Assembly (NCBI GenBank): GCA_002099365.1
Contig: MSED01000006.1
Span: 1,860,001-1,924,000 of the forward strand
Origin: Phialophora verrucosa
Taxonomy: Eukaryota; Ascomycota; Eurotiomycetes; Chaetothyriales; Herpotrichiellaceae
DNA: 64,000 nucleotides
Direction: 5' to 3'
Shown here one piece after another: positions 44,375 through 54,554 of this stretch; the first letter of the stretch is position 1; every line of letters begins with the position of its first letter. The notes under the pieces were generated by a model. That model searched no databases, had not been told where the DNA came from, and worked only from the letters and a program-made list of their open reading frames with translations. The position numbers were made by a program, and so were the translations under genes.

Positions 44375-45829
44375 AGTCCGGAATTCTATGTCGTGGGCTC
44401 ACGATGAACTCGGAATGTCTGGTGCAGAGAATGAATCGGGAGTTGTCTCCTCTCGTTCGCTATCTGGACCGTATGTCCTTGATGCTGTGGGAGATCCATG
44501 AATGCCGCCACTGCATCTGCCGCTGAACTCGGCACTCTGGACCAGTTGCGAACCTTTCCAGAGAAAGACGACGCACGGTATCCGAGTTTGGGGTCATGGT
44601 CGTTGTAGGCAGTAATGGGGCATTCCGGCGTGCAGAGGCAACAAATAAAAGTGGCTGCAGAGGCTCCTGGGCCCAGATTTCCGACCTCAGGGCGGTGTAT
44701 ACCTTGATGAGAGATGCGGCTCCGGCTTTGAAGGAGCAGGCGAGAGGGAGATTATCTCATGAGCTTTCTGCCTGATGCTTGCATCAGATCTATTCACGAG
44801 TATCCCGCGGCAATTGCAGGATTTGGAAGATTGAAGTAATGCGCACTGGAGCAACAAAACCCGCCGTGTGCGGGCTTTTTGCAGCACGATGAAGCATTTC
44901 CCCCCAGCCACCAGCCGCGATAGGTACAGGAATAGTCTCCTAGACGGTGTTCTCCTTCCAGTCATTTTTTGCCCCGGAGGTCGAGGCCGAGGTCGTCTGC
45001 ATAAAAGATGAGTGCTCGTACGTGCCTGGATCACATAGCGGCACGCTTAATGTTCCGTTTGCTGCCAGCCGTTGTTTTGTATGTACCCAGGACCCTGGTC
45101 ACAGTGGGACTTGGAAGACTGACTCGGTGATCGACATTAATCAACTCTTATATCAATGACCATTGGCCACTTCTCTGCCGACCAGCCAAGATTGGCCAAA
45201 GTGTCGCGCCACCAAACCCTTAAGCCCTGTCTGCCGGCCATCCTTCCCCTTTTCTCCGCCCAAATAGAATTCCTAATAATTAGGGAGCGCCATTTGGGGT
45301 GGGGGGAGGAGAGGGGGGAACCTGGAGGCTAAGCCCCCAGAAACCAACAACTAGTACGAACACGTGGCTGCAGAACCAGACCCCTTCGCTCACAAACAAC
45401 AACATTACCACTTCTCCTTCTAACACTTAGGAATAGACGAGCGAGGAAGATGCAATTTCACCAGGGCTTTGGACCTCCATTTCGCGAGCTGCGGACTCCA
45501 TCCATGCGAGTCAGAGTCTAAACTTAACCTACCTTCAGACCACAGGTGACTTTGCAAGGATCTTTCACTGCAAAGCAGCCTTGTCTCTGAATCATCAAGT
45601 CTGGAGATCCTGATGTTGATATGCTAGCATCGCGTACACTGACATTGCATCCTTGGATTGTTCATATATAAACAGAGGTAGGTCCATCACGGAGGAGGTA
45701 GTCACTCCAGACATTACAGCACCACGCTCGTTTCAATCTCACTCGTTAACCTCTGCTGTTGCGTTGTGGTACACTGAGAACCCCCCTCCCGGACGCAGTC
45801 TTTGCACCAATCGACAAACATATCCGACC
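44375..45829. other. Gene-free stretch upstream of the Diels-Alderase-like gene
   Basis: About 1.45 kb with no recognisable gene. A strongly G-rich segment lies at 45296-45318 (runs of four, six and six G). The right end should hold the promoter and 5' UTR of the gene at 45830. Confidence 0.45.
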
Positions 45830-47100
45830 ATGAGAAATCTCATCCTGAGCCTGGCATGCATCTTCGTCGCGCTGGCTCGCCGGGGCGGCGCTCAATGCCC
45901 AGCGGAGTCGCTCTCATTCTCTCCAATCCTCTATGCAGGCCCAAGCGAGGTTCAGTTCACCTCTTGTGACAGCGGAGCAGACGGCCCTCGGGTCTTTCCG
46001 ATCAATGCGACAACATTTGACTGGTGGTACTTTGACGCGGTGTCAGACGACGGCACCCAGGCGCTCACCGTTATCTTCTTCACGTCTTCTTACCTCGGAT
46101 TTAGCTTTGACCTCCTGAACGCGATCGACCCGTTGAACGTCTACATTTTTGCCAACACTGGGTCAGGAACGCCCATCTCGTTTCCCGTCGCTGCGACTTC
46201 GGTTACGATTGACACAGTCGGCGATGGCGCTTCTGGTGACTGGGTTGGAAGTGGAATCAGTTTCCAGGGCGCCCCTGACTTGAGCACATACACCCTCACA
46301 TTCGACAAGACGCTACTTAACTTGGGCATCGAGGGAACTTTCACCTTGAGGACCGTAAGAGCTACACCCACTTCCCCTGCCGCTCTTAAAACCCGTGAGC
46401 TGACTTGGAACAAACCCAGCGCGGGCCAGGGCACTATGTTTGTGGTCCTTTGGAGGGAGGCCAGCCAGAGGAAGTGCTACCTCATGTCGGCTGGGTAAAT
46501 GTCATGCCGGCCGCTGATGCCGAGGTGAACGTGAACGTACTGGGCACGCCATTGAAATTCTCCGGGAATGGCTATCATGACAAGGTGTGTTTTCCAACCT
46601 ATTCGACACGGGTCTTTTTTCTTTCCCTCTCGAGTGTCTCCTGGCCGAGATTTACGAAGCTCTGACAAGATGATGTTTGATATCAGAACTGGGGCGATGT
46701 CCCATTCATCTCTGCACTGAACAGCTGGTACTGGGGCCACGGAACATTCGGCGACTACAACATCGTCTTCTTCGATATGCTCGACCCCAACAACGAAGAA
46801 AAAGTCGGCGGCTACGTGTTGAAGGACGGCCAAGTCGTAGGCTCGACCTGCACCACGGGCTTGAAAGTGCGCCCGGTCGGGACACCGTATCCGCCAAGAT
46901 TGCTCACCGCGAATCCCACCCAGCTAACCATCAACATGACCCTCGACGACGGCAGCACCTTGAATGCCATCGTCACGGAAAAGGCCACCCAGATAGATAT
47001 CGGACTCTATACACGGTGGATCGGCGACATCACAGGCACTGTGAACGGCGTCACCACCTCTGGCAGCGCGCTGTGGGAGCAGTTCAAGACCCAAGTCTAA
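45830..47100 (+). CDS. Secreted Diels-Alderase / CrtC-AttH-like lipocalin-fold protein
   Basis: Three exons, 45830..46354, 46420..46584 and 46687..47100, give 367 residues. Introns of 65 nt (GTAAGA donor, GCTGAC branch, CCCAG acceptor) and 102 nt (GTGTGT/ATCAG) rebuild TLRT-RGPGHYVCGP and GYHDK-NWGDVPF. The ATG at 45830 begins a hydrophobic leader (MRNLILSLACIFVALA) followed by RRGGAQ, a likely signal peptide. Family hallmarks are TFDWWYFDAVSDDG, ILPHVGW-like VLPHVGWVN, GYHDKNWGD and SWYWGHGTFGDYNIVFFD. They occur in the two-domain lipocalin-like family that includes fungal Diels-Alderases of decalin biosynthesis and CrtC hydratases. The reaction here is unknown and no polyketide synthase is in the window. 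It is convergent with an MpaB-family oxygenase gene. Confidence 0.85.
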
Positions 47101-47682
47101 AAACTCAATGGGTCTGTGATCACCTGTTTTGGCCCTCGACCGAGTGCCTAATACTTGCGCATCTATGGAGACCTGTGTGTCAGACATGAGGGAACTTGTG
47201 AAAATCGAACCCTCAGTTTCTCGGAATTCGAGTTTATTTCTTGCAGAGGCCTCGGGGTTATAATTGGTTCATATATCAGGAGAGGCAAAGTTTAATAAAA
47301 CCCTTCGACTTGCAAAATTGGGCAAACCCTTCGAGTGTTAGGTTGGTACGGGCCCCTGTCGTCGCTCTTCACCGATCTCTGTTGGAGGATCGGTTTGGAG
47401 TACGAAGCCGGCTTTGCTTCTGTCCTGCTCAAGATTAAGTATCTGGAAAATTCACAAACTTACCAAGGACTCACTGATGAAATACCGAGACAAGGAGAGA
47501 TGCTTTATGTAAGAATATACTTCGAATCTTACCTAAATTCCCGAGGAAGAAGTACAAAATTCACGGGAATCCAGTTGGTCGGCCTGAAGCTGGCCTTGAA
47601 GAATCTCGAAACACCCCTCGACGCAACAGGTTTCTCTGCCCGCAGGACACTTGTCTACGTACGCTCACTCCTAGGAGTAAGA
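47101..47682. other. Convergent intergenic stretch
   Basis: About 580 bp between two convergent stops. The motif AAACCCTTCGA occurs twice, near 47298 and 47324. Otherwise nothing is recognised. Confidence 0.4.
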
Positions 47683-49164
47683 TCAAGTTGTCCATGCTCG
47701 GTTCCAGAAGCGCAAACCAGGCCACCCGTTTCGCACACCCTGTCCCATGCCTGGAAACTGCAACATCCTCCATGTCCAGGACACCGCTTTCCCAAATGTC
47801 CACAATCCAATGAGAGATATAAATGCCATGAAAACCAACGTGGTCAAGATTCTACGTTCTGCCGTCCAAAACACCTTGGGCCTCTTGTCTTCCAATATAC
47901 CAGCGACCTTATTGTTCGAATCTGTCTCGAACTTGGGAACGTATTTGAATTCGAACATGGTCAAGCTCTCCAAGCCGGTGTCTGGGGACTTGAGCACTGA
48001 CCAGACCGTCCGACGGAAGGACTTGATCCGCAGTCTGTCAAGTGGTGGGATCGCCCGACACGTGTAACAGGTGATCATCAACAGAAGGCACTGGCCAGCG
48101 GTAAGCATCCGATAGTAGAAACCTGGACGGCCAAGTCCCAGAGCGTCGGCGAGCTTGTCCCCGTTGAGCCAGCGTGCATTGGCCTCTAGGTACGAACGGC
48201 TCGCGTAGGTAGGAGGTGTGTTCTCCAACGACCAGATGATGTTGTTGGCGTGCAACCTGGAGGTCGCCGAGGGTGTGTATTCGTAGCAATACAGCGACTC
48301 CATGATCGCCTTGGCCTTTGCGGGCGTGGAGAAAAACTCTGTCGGAGTACCCATGTAGTAGGCCACGAGCCGCCAGAGGGCCAAATAATCCAGAATCTCC
48401 TGCTGACGGAGGAAAATGCCCTGACGCGGCAACGATTGCCAGATGACAGTGGCAGAGAAGACCGCGATGGTGCCGATGCAATCCAAATCGTTGATTGGGA
48501 CGCCGCACTTCTCCACCGAGTAGTAGGCAGGGTGACGAGCCGCGATTTGCAGGATGCGTTGGCGGACGGTGGCGTGTAGGAACCGAACTCGAAGACAGCT
48601 CGCGAAGCCATCGCCGCCCGGTGTGATGGAGGCGACGTCGTTCGTACATTCTAGAATGAATTGAGTCGTCTCCAGCAGTCGACGCCAGACGGTTTTGATG
48701 CTAAATCCTCCGGTCCGGGCGAGCACCTCTGTCACCCTGCTGCTGGCTGTACCTCCCAGGAGGGATTGGTAGGTCAGGCCGGTGAGGTTCGCCTCTCCGT
48801 ATCTGTAGAACACATCCTGGCCTCGGGCAATTTGCTCCCAGTCCACCCATTCAGGGATGGTGTTCACCTGGTCCCAGAGCTGTTGGAGCTTCTCGTTTTC
48901 ATGATGGTGGCTGCAGAAGAGCGCGTAGGCGTCTCTCTTGGTCTGGGATTGGCGAAGAGGCCCTTCGCCCTTTCCTTCGCTTCGATCTTCAGAGGGTGGC
49001 AGCTCGTTCAGGACCCCAACACACTCTTCTGCAAGTGTGTCACACGTGTACTTAAGATGATCATATTGTTCTGGTGCCTGGTGATGGTCGGTCCACCTGA
49101 ATCGGTAACCCCAGGCTTCTCTCATTCTGCGCTCAAGCCCGGACGATGCAGTTCTCTTTGTCAT
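47683..49164 (-). CDS. MpaB/rubber-oxygenase (DUF2236) family, membrane-anchored oxygenase
   Basis: A single exon of 493 residues with ATG at 49164. It matches the MPAB/Lcp catalytic domain (DUF2236): RVRFLHATVRQRIL carries the conserved His and Arg of the haem-binding helix, and CGVPINDLDCIGTIAVFSATVIWQSL is the following family block. WRLVAYYMGTP and an FYYRMLTAGQ region also fit. Near the C-terminus a hydrophobic span (ILTTLVFMAFISLIGLWTF) predicts one membrane anchor, as in the ER-bound MpaB oxygenase of mycophenolic acid synthesis. Relatives cleave C=C bonds in prenyl chains or rubber. Substrate here is unknown. The neighbouring Diels-Alderase-like gene points to natural-product or polymer modification, by inference. 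Confidence 0.85.
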   Translation of the reverse strand: MTKRTASSGLERRMREAWGYRFRWTDHHQAPEQYDHLKYTCDTLAEECVGVLNELPPSEDRSEGKGEGPLRQSQTKRDAYALFCSHHHENEKLQQLWDQVNTIPEWVDWEQIARGQDVFYRYGEANLTGLTYQSLLGGTASSRVTEVLARTGGFSIKTVWRRLLETTQFILECTNDVASITPGGDGFASCLRVRFLHATVRQRILQIAARHPAYYSVEKCGVPINDLDCIGTIAVFSATVIWQSLPRQGIFLRQQEILDYLALWRLVAYYMGTPTEFFSTPAKAKAIMESLYCYEYTPSATSRLHANNIIWSLENTPPTYASRSYLEANARWLNGDKLADALGLGRPGFYYRMLTAGQCLLLMITCYTCRAIPPLDRLRIKSFRRTVWSVLKSPDTGLESLTMFEFKYVPKFETDSNNKVAGILEDKRPKVFWTAERRILTTLVFMAFISLIGLWTFGKAVSWTWRMLQFPGMGQGVRNGWPGLRFWNRAWTT

Positions 49165-50413
49165 GTGGGAAATGGCGAGTCGGGCTCTCCAAGACCGACG
49201 GCTGCTAATCAGAGAACGTCAACCTTTCACTGGACACGAATGTCTGTCGTAGGTATTGGCAAGTCGGGAAACGAGAGAAACATCTAGTATGCTATCTCGC
49301 CGCGTCAAACCGCCGATCTTTATGACTATTCAGGATCATTATTCCTCAGTGCCACAGGCAGGTTTCAAGCGAGGTCCTAGACATTCGAGTCTACGACCTC
49401 TCCGGATGCCCAGTACTGTTGAAGTCCGTCACCTCGGACTGATTCACACAAGCCGTGTCAGCAAAGCATCGCCCCGCAAGGGTGCTGAGACCCTGGATCT
49501 GCCAGGCCTTCAATGCAAGGAGGGCGCTGCTTGTGTTGAACGTGTCGAGATACTCGGTATTTTTGTCAAGCCGATAAGGTGAGGCTAGCGGAGTCAACAA
49601 GCCGTGGTCAACGTGCGTCAGAGAGTTCAGTCCTCGTAGTTAGAGGGGGGCGACTGGGCCATTTATTTCATCTTCCAGCTGCTAATTGGACACAAGCAGC
49701 ATCCACAATCCCCGAGAACAGGATTTATTCAATTACGAGTACATATGCTGGCGGGATCCCCAGTTCTTTCCTCTTACGCTGACAAGCCGCTCTAGTGCTT
49801 AATTCTAACAATGTCACCTGGATACACGCACGGAGTCTCAGACTCCCATCGCTGCGACGTTGGGAGAAAGGGATATGTTCCCCATTTTGGCTTGGGCAAG
49901 CCGGACGCGGAGTGGGACGGGGGTAACACCTCACCGGGCCCAATCAAGGTGACGAGGACACCAGGGAACCATAGACGTCCTAATACGAGTGGCTGGCGTT
50001 CTCTATACCTCAGGAGGTTGTATTCGCACCTTGAACAGGATCGTCAGGTTGACCGAGTCAAGTTGTTAGTGTCAGACGTCCGATCCTTTACGTGAACTTG
50101 CTCTCTCATGGAGCATTCTCTCACGATCTCCCGCGAGATTTTACACCGGTTCGGAAACAGCTTGACTCGACACGCATATGCTTCTTCTCATGCAATTGGA
50201 ATCAGCAAAACAGAGACGTCGTCTCCGGACCGCAGACGTTGCCTTATTATATTGGGGAAATCCGGGCCGCGCCTGGCTCTATATGTTCGGGATCCTGAGA
50301 GATTGCTCGTCGTTGTTCAGCAAATATAACAAATGTTTTGGGCATTTCAGGCATTTCCTGCTCTCTGCACTTCACTACTCCTATCATCTGAACATTATGG
50401 TCGCCGTTCATCA
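49165..50413. other. Gene-free stretch between MpaB-like gene and dead MFS gene
   Basis: About 1.25 kb. Frames of up to ~110 codons exist, but none has a pattern I recognise. The left end holds the MpaB-like promoter. Confidence 0.4.
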
Positions 50414-51945
50414 ATGGAGAAAACAACGGGAACCCACGTGGATCCCAGAGCTTCGTCCTCGGGGCAGATAGAAGCCGCCAAAGTGAAAATCGAGGCTCTG
50501 CGCATGGACACGGAGGACAACGCCCGTGCTGTGAAAGGTGATGATTCCGACGGGACAATCGAATGGACTGGAGACATATTATCGCCTCTCTATCCCTCGC
50601 TGGGTTATACGTCGGTTTATCACTGTCCCGGAGTCGAAAGAGAGACAGAGGGGAATCAGAGAGTGGCTAACCTTCCAAAGGCGCCCAGCTCCCTCTCTAC
50701 TTTGTCGGGGGATCCGTTACGTTCATAACAAAAGACATTGGATCATCCCAAAAGGTCTCGTGGCTACCGGTGGCCAATACTCTGGCGATGGCCTCGATTG
50801 CTCCATTTGTTGGATACCTGCAGGATATTTTGGGACGTCGCTACATGTCTCTGATTGGAGGTGTGGCTATTATGATTGAATTATCCTCGTTGGGACCTCC
50901 CACGCGTTTGGCCAGGCGGAGACTGGCATGTCATTCGCGGGCGCAGGCGGTGCTATTGGCGAGCTCACGGCGCTTGCTGGGTAAACGACGCCTATCATGT
51001 ACCTTGGCTGGCGTACTGGCTGACAGTCTTGCGTCTCAGAACTGCAGAACTCGTCCCTGTGAAGCAACGAGGGCTCTATCTAGGTCTCGTTACTTTTTTT
51101 GTGGTCCCTTTCGTGCCCTACGTCTTGTATAGCCAGCTCCTAGGCACCTACCGCGCTTGGTGATGGGGAATGTGGATCTCACTGTCAGTAGTACAGACCA
51201 CAAACAGACGGAGACCGTTTCAATCTAACATTCAAAGCAGGATATACAATGGTGTTTGCTTTACGGGTATCGTGCTGACCTACTTTCCGCGGACAACCAG
51301 GAGAGGTGGTGGAGCTACCAAAATGCAGATTCTGAAGAGCATTGATTACATGGGTGGCCTTTTGTCAATCATCGGGCTGACCCTTTTGTAAGTGCCGCAA
51401 TGTCCACCGTGAGTCTATCAACTAACGGACTTGACAGCCTCGTTGCTCTCCAGGCGGGTGGCTACTCACATTCCTGGTCGTCTGCCCACGTTCTTGGCAA
51501 TGTTCTAATTGGTATCGCACTCGTCTTCACCTCCGTTGTGTGGGAGTATAAATTCGCTCGAAATGCCATGGTCCCACGCGAGCTTTTCCAAGGCCAGCAT
51601 GTCGTCGCGGTATCCTTCCTGGTAGCTTTCGTCGGCGGAATGAACTTCTAGTCGTCCCTCAACTGCTTTCCGCTAAAGGCCTCGACCGTCCTTCCACCGG
51701 ATCCTGTACAAGTCGGATTGAAGGGACTCGCCGCTGCCATTGGTGTGACTTGCGGCGCTACCGTTGTGAACGCGGCGTTGTCATGGTCGAAAGGGTACAA
51801 TTCGAGAACTCCTGGTAGGTTCATGTGTTTTGATGACAGCGTTCGGCGGAGCCAAGTGTAACTCCAGACACCCCAGGCAGGCTCTATGGGTTCGCGGTCC
51901 TGTCTGGCCTCGGAATCGGGGGTACATCTCTATAGATACCTGGAT
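50414..51945 (+). pseudogene. Tri12-type MFS efflux pump, decayed
   Basis: Fragments in different frames align in order with fungal 14-TM trichothecene-efflux-type pumps (TRI12 family). They include VSWLPVANTLAMASIAPFVGYLQDILGRRY (50750-50850) and, in another frame, GTSHAFGQAETGM...GGAIGELTALAG (~50890-50985). Further on come ELVPVKQRGLYLGLVTFF...PYVLYSQLL, DYMGGLLSIIGLTL, LQAGGYSHSWSSAHVLG and VVAVSFLVAFVGGMNF. The frame is broken near 50886. An in-frame TGA at 51161-51163 sits where Trp-Arg-Trp is expected, and an in-frame TAG at 51649-51651 follows GMNF. Sequence after about 51945 no longer matches and the last ~150-200 residues are missing. It once would have exported a metabolite across the plasma membrane. 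Confidence 0.85.
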
Positions 51946-52138
51946 CTAAGAAACGGATTCATCGAGATCCTTGCTGAACGTCCTTGAGGCGCCATACATA
52001 GGGTAGTAAAGGCGTCCATTCTGTCGGTGAATGGACGATTCCGTTGTTTCTGGTCCCGCCGAGGCCAGCGTGAGTGGGGAGTTATTACGTCTGTGACGAG
52101 GTGATGCTTGAGGTCGGCATTGGCACTGAAGGGAAATA

Positions 52139-52194
52139 AAAGCGGCGGCGCCTACCGCCATATTCGGCGGGCAACTTCCCTGCCACTTGCGTTG
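52139..52194 (+). repeat. Degenerate dispersed repeat, copy 2
   Basis: Second copy of the 56-bp element at 42142-42197. Here the central part forms a short perfect inverted repeat (CCGCC...GGCGG). It sits ~95 bp before the UNC-50 start codon and just right of the MFS pseudogene. Confidence 0.65.
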
Positions 52195-52290
52195 GAACTG
52201 TAAATTATGCCAGTCATTCACACTTCGGCTATCCTCTGCCTCAACTCTTCTCCTGATGTTTATGACTGCTCCTGCGATCAATCTGATCCG

Positions 52291-53242
52291 ATGAGTAGCC
52301 CTCGGATTTCGACTCCGCGTCAATATGGCGGACCTCACTTTGGCGCCACGGCCACAGGGCGTTCTGACATGCGCATGCCTCGATTCTTCAAACGGTCAGC
52401 AACCACACAGATTTATCCGTCCACTATTCGGTGACTGACATGTAGTGTGGACAGGCTATTCAAGTTCCCTCAAATGGACTTTGAGATGGCAGTGTGGGAA
52501 ATGACGCATCTACTGATTGCGCCCAAGAAGGTGTTCAAGTCGATATACTATCATAAACGTGGGTTGAAGGACTGACCAATGTGTTAGGCGTGCTCTGTGC
52601 TGACCAGAATGGATCACAGAGACGAGAAATACGTGGCACCGACCTGACCCGTCGTTTACCTACCTACTCTCCTTCTTCCTGCTACTCACTTCGTTTGCCT
52701 GGTCCCTCGCATACACACCGTCCTTCGGCTCCGTCGTCAAGCTGGCCTTGCTGTTCGTGGTCATCCACTTCCTCGCAGGCTCACTCCTCGTGTCGGCGAT
52801 AGCATACTACCTCGTCGGCAGACTGCTAGGGCCTGGCATCGCAGGCCTCCCTGGCCGCAGACGACAACAGGGCCTCTTCGGTCCGCCGGGTGGAACACGT
52901 GGTGCAGAAGTTCTCGAATTCGGATACTGTTTTGACGTGTCCATCCGGGCTTTCTTCCCTCCTTACGTCCTCCTCTACATCATCCAGTACATCCTCATGC
53001 CCGTCCTCAACCATCAGAATCACGCCTCTACCTTCTTTGCGAATCTACTGTATCTTGGGGCGGGCCTATACTGGAGTCTAATCACGTTTTTAGGGTATAA
53101 CGCATTGCATTTCCTGCATCATACGCAGCTTTTGTTGAGTCCTATGTTGGCGTGGATCGTGATTTGGTTGGTGTGTACGATCTTGAATATCAATCTTACG
53201 ACATGGGGGACGAGGTGGCTGTTCCTGGGCGTCAAGGGATGA
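52291..53242 (+). CDS. UNC-50/Gmh1-family membrane protein
   Basis: Three exons, 52291..52394, 52455..52558 and 52620..53242, give 276 residues. Introns of 60 and 61 nt join RFFKR-LFKFPQMDFEMAVWEM and YYHK-QTRNTWHRPDPSF, both strongly conserved in UNC-50 proteins. Five hydrophobic segments follow (for example YLLSFFLLLTSFAWSL, LALLFVVIHFLAGSLL, MLAWIVIWLVCTIL), with an FDVSIRAFFPPYVLLYIIQYILMP block typical of the family. An in-frame upstream ATG at 52207 would add 28 residues; the ATG at 52291 (MSSPRIST) seems more natural. UNC-50 proteins reside in Golgi/ER membranes and are linked to receptor trafficking and Arf-GEF (Gea) function in yeast. The next gene, another Arf exchange factor, is a suggestive neighbour. 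Confidence 0.9.
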
Positions 53243-54554
53243 GCATCACACGCGGGATTCGCTTCCACGAACTGCAGGATCCAGTGGGCTGTGGCCTAGA
53301 CCGGGACTGACGGCCAAATGATTGCCAGGGCAGGCTGCGCTTCTAGTTATCGCTTATGGCAGATATCTTACAGTCTGTGAGCCTCCCTCTGGGCAGACTC
53401 CATCGTTTGACTGAGCATCATCCTTCCAGATGATGACATCGCCGCCTAGTCGACCACGCCCAATGATCGATCACTATCTGCTACGGCGCTCCTGACACAG
53501 CGCGATGGTCACAGTTACATTGATGTCAAACAAACTCTCACACAACTCGATTGGATCACATTCGTGGCCGAAGCAATCAGGGCCGACATGCGCAATGAGC
53601 CATGACGGCGCGCCGCCTGGTCGGATACGGGCTTGAATGGGGGAAGGCGACTGAGGAGTGCTTGGCTTGGCCCATCCCCGGCTACGTGACCCGATTTGAC
53701 CTTTCTCAGGCAGGCGTGGCGTTCAGTAGCGGGGCAGGCCAGGCTTGACGGACCTGCATTAGCCTTTGGTCATCCTGCGGTCCACTGCAACATCCAGGGG
53801 TAAAAAATCAAAATGCCGTTCTCATGAAGCCGTTGAATGTCGACAAAAGATACTCCGCCCTGGATAACGATGTGACCGATGGTGTGGACGCGGGCGGTGT
53901 TTGTACGAGTACTCGTAGTACTCGTAACCATACCATCGTATCTTATCGCAGCGATGCTGGTGATGGGTTCGTGGTATGGAGTAGGTGTCGCTTAATAAAT
54001 CATGTCTCGGGTGGCACTGAGGCCGATTCAAAGAAGTGCCTGGCGTTCGAGATGAATCATGGAATATCAAAATTGCTGGAACCCCGTGCCTTGGATTACT
54101 ATTGCAAGCACAGACATACAGTGAAATCTTGTAGATGCTTATCTCCTTGTGAAGATGCTGTGGGATTTGTCGCCCAGTTAGCTAGTGGTCCAGGGGTGCA
54201 GCAAGGAGTCGTGAACCCTGCTGAAGACGTGCAGCTGGAGGTGCCCCTATCCATGCAGGCCCACCCGCTTTCATGCTGGCCGATGTGCTGGCTGCTGGAG
54301 CGTTGAACATCCCCCGTAAAAACAACAGCGACACTCCACGGACATCCTCAAATCCACTTCTGTCTCATCGACTCTCTCTCGACCACCATTCCCTGCGCAA
54401 GTTGGAATGCGCTGCGACGCTGATCATCCGAGGTCTGGTCGTGCGACAGCTCCAGTCGAGTCGAGGGGTTAGCTGTCTCAGACACCGACGCGCATCGCTT
54501 CGCTCTCGGATCGACACCGCCGTCGGACGCGATAATCCGAGATTCAAATAAACA
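53243..54554. other. Intergenic between UNC-50 and Sec7-PH genes
   Basis: About 1.3 kb, probably the long promoter and 5' UTR of the Sec7 gene. A run of ACGAGTACTCGTAGTACTCGT, a short inverted/direct repeat, lies at about 53907-53928. No gene is recognised. Confidence 0.4.

Noticed and set aside
46355..46430. Apparent frameshift in the Diels-Alderase-like gene
   Set aside because: A 65-nt intron with GTAAGA donor, GCTGAC branch site and CCCAG acceptor restores TLRT-RGPGHYVCGP in phase, so no lesion is needed.
49391..49600. Minus-strand frame with an ACVNQ motif resembling a HET domain
   Set aside because: The similarity is a few residues only; the rest lacks HET-domain motifs and length.
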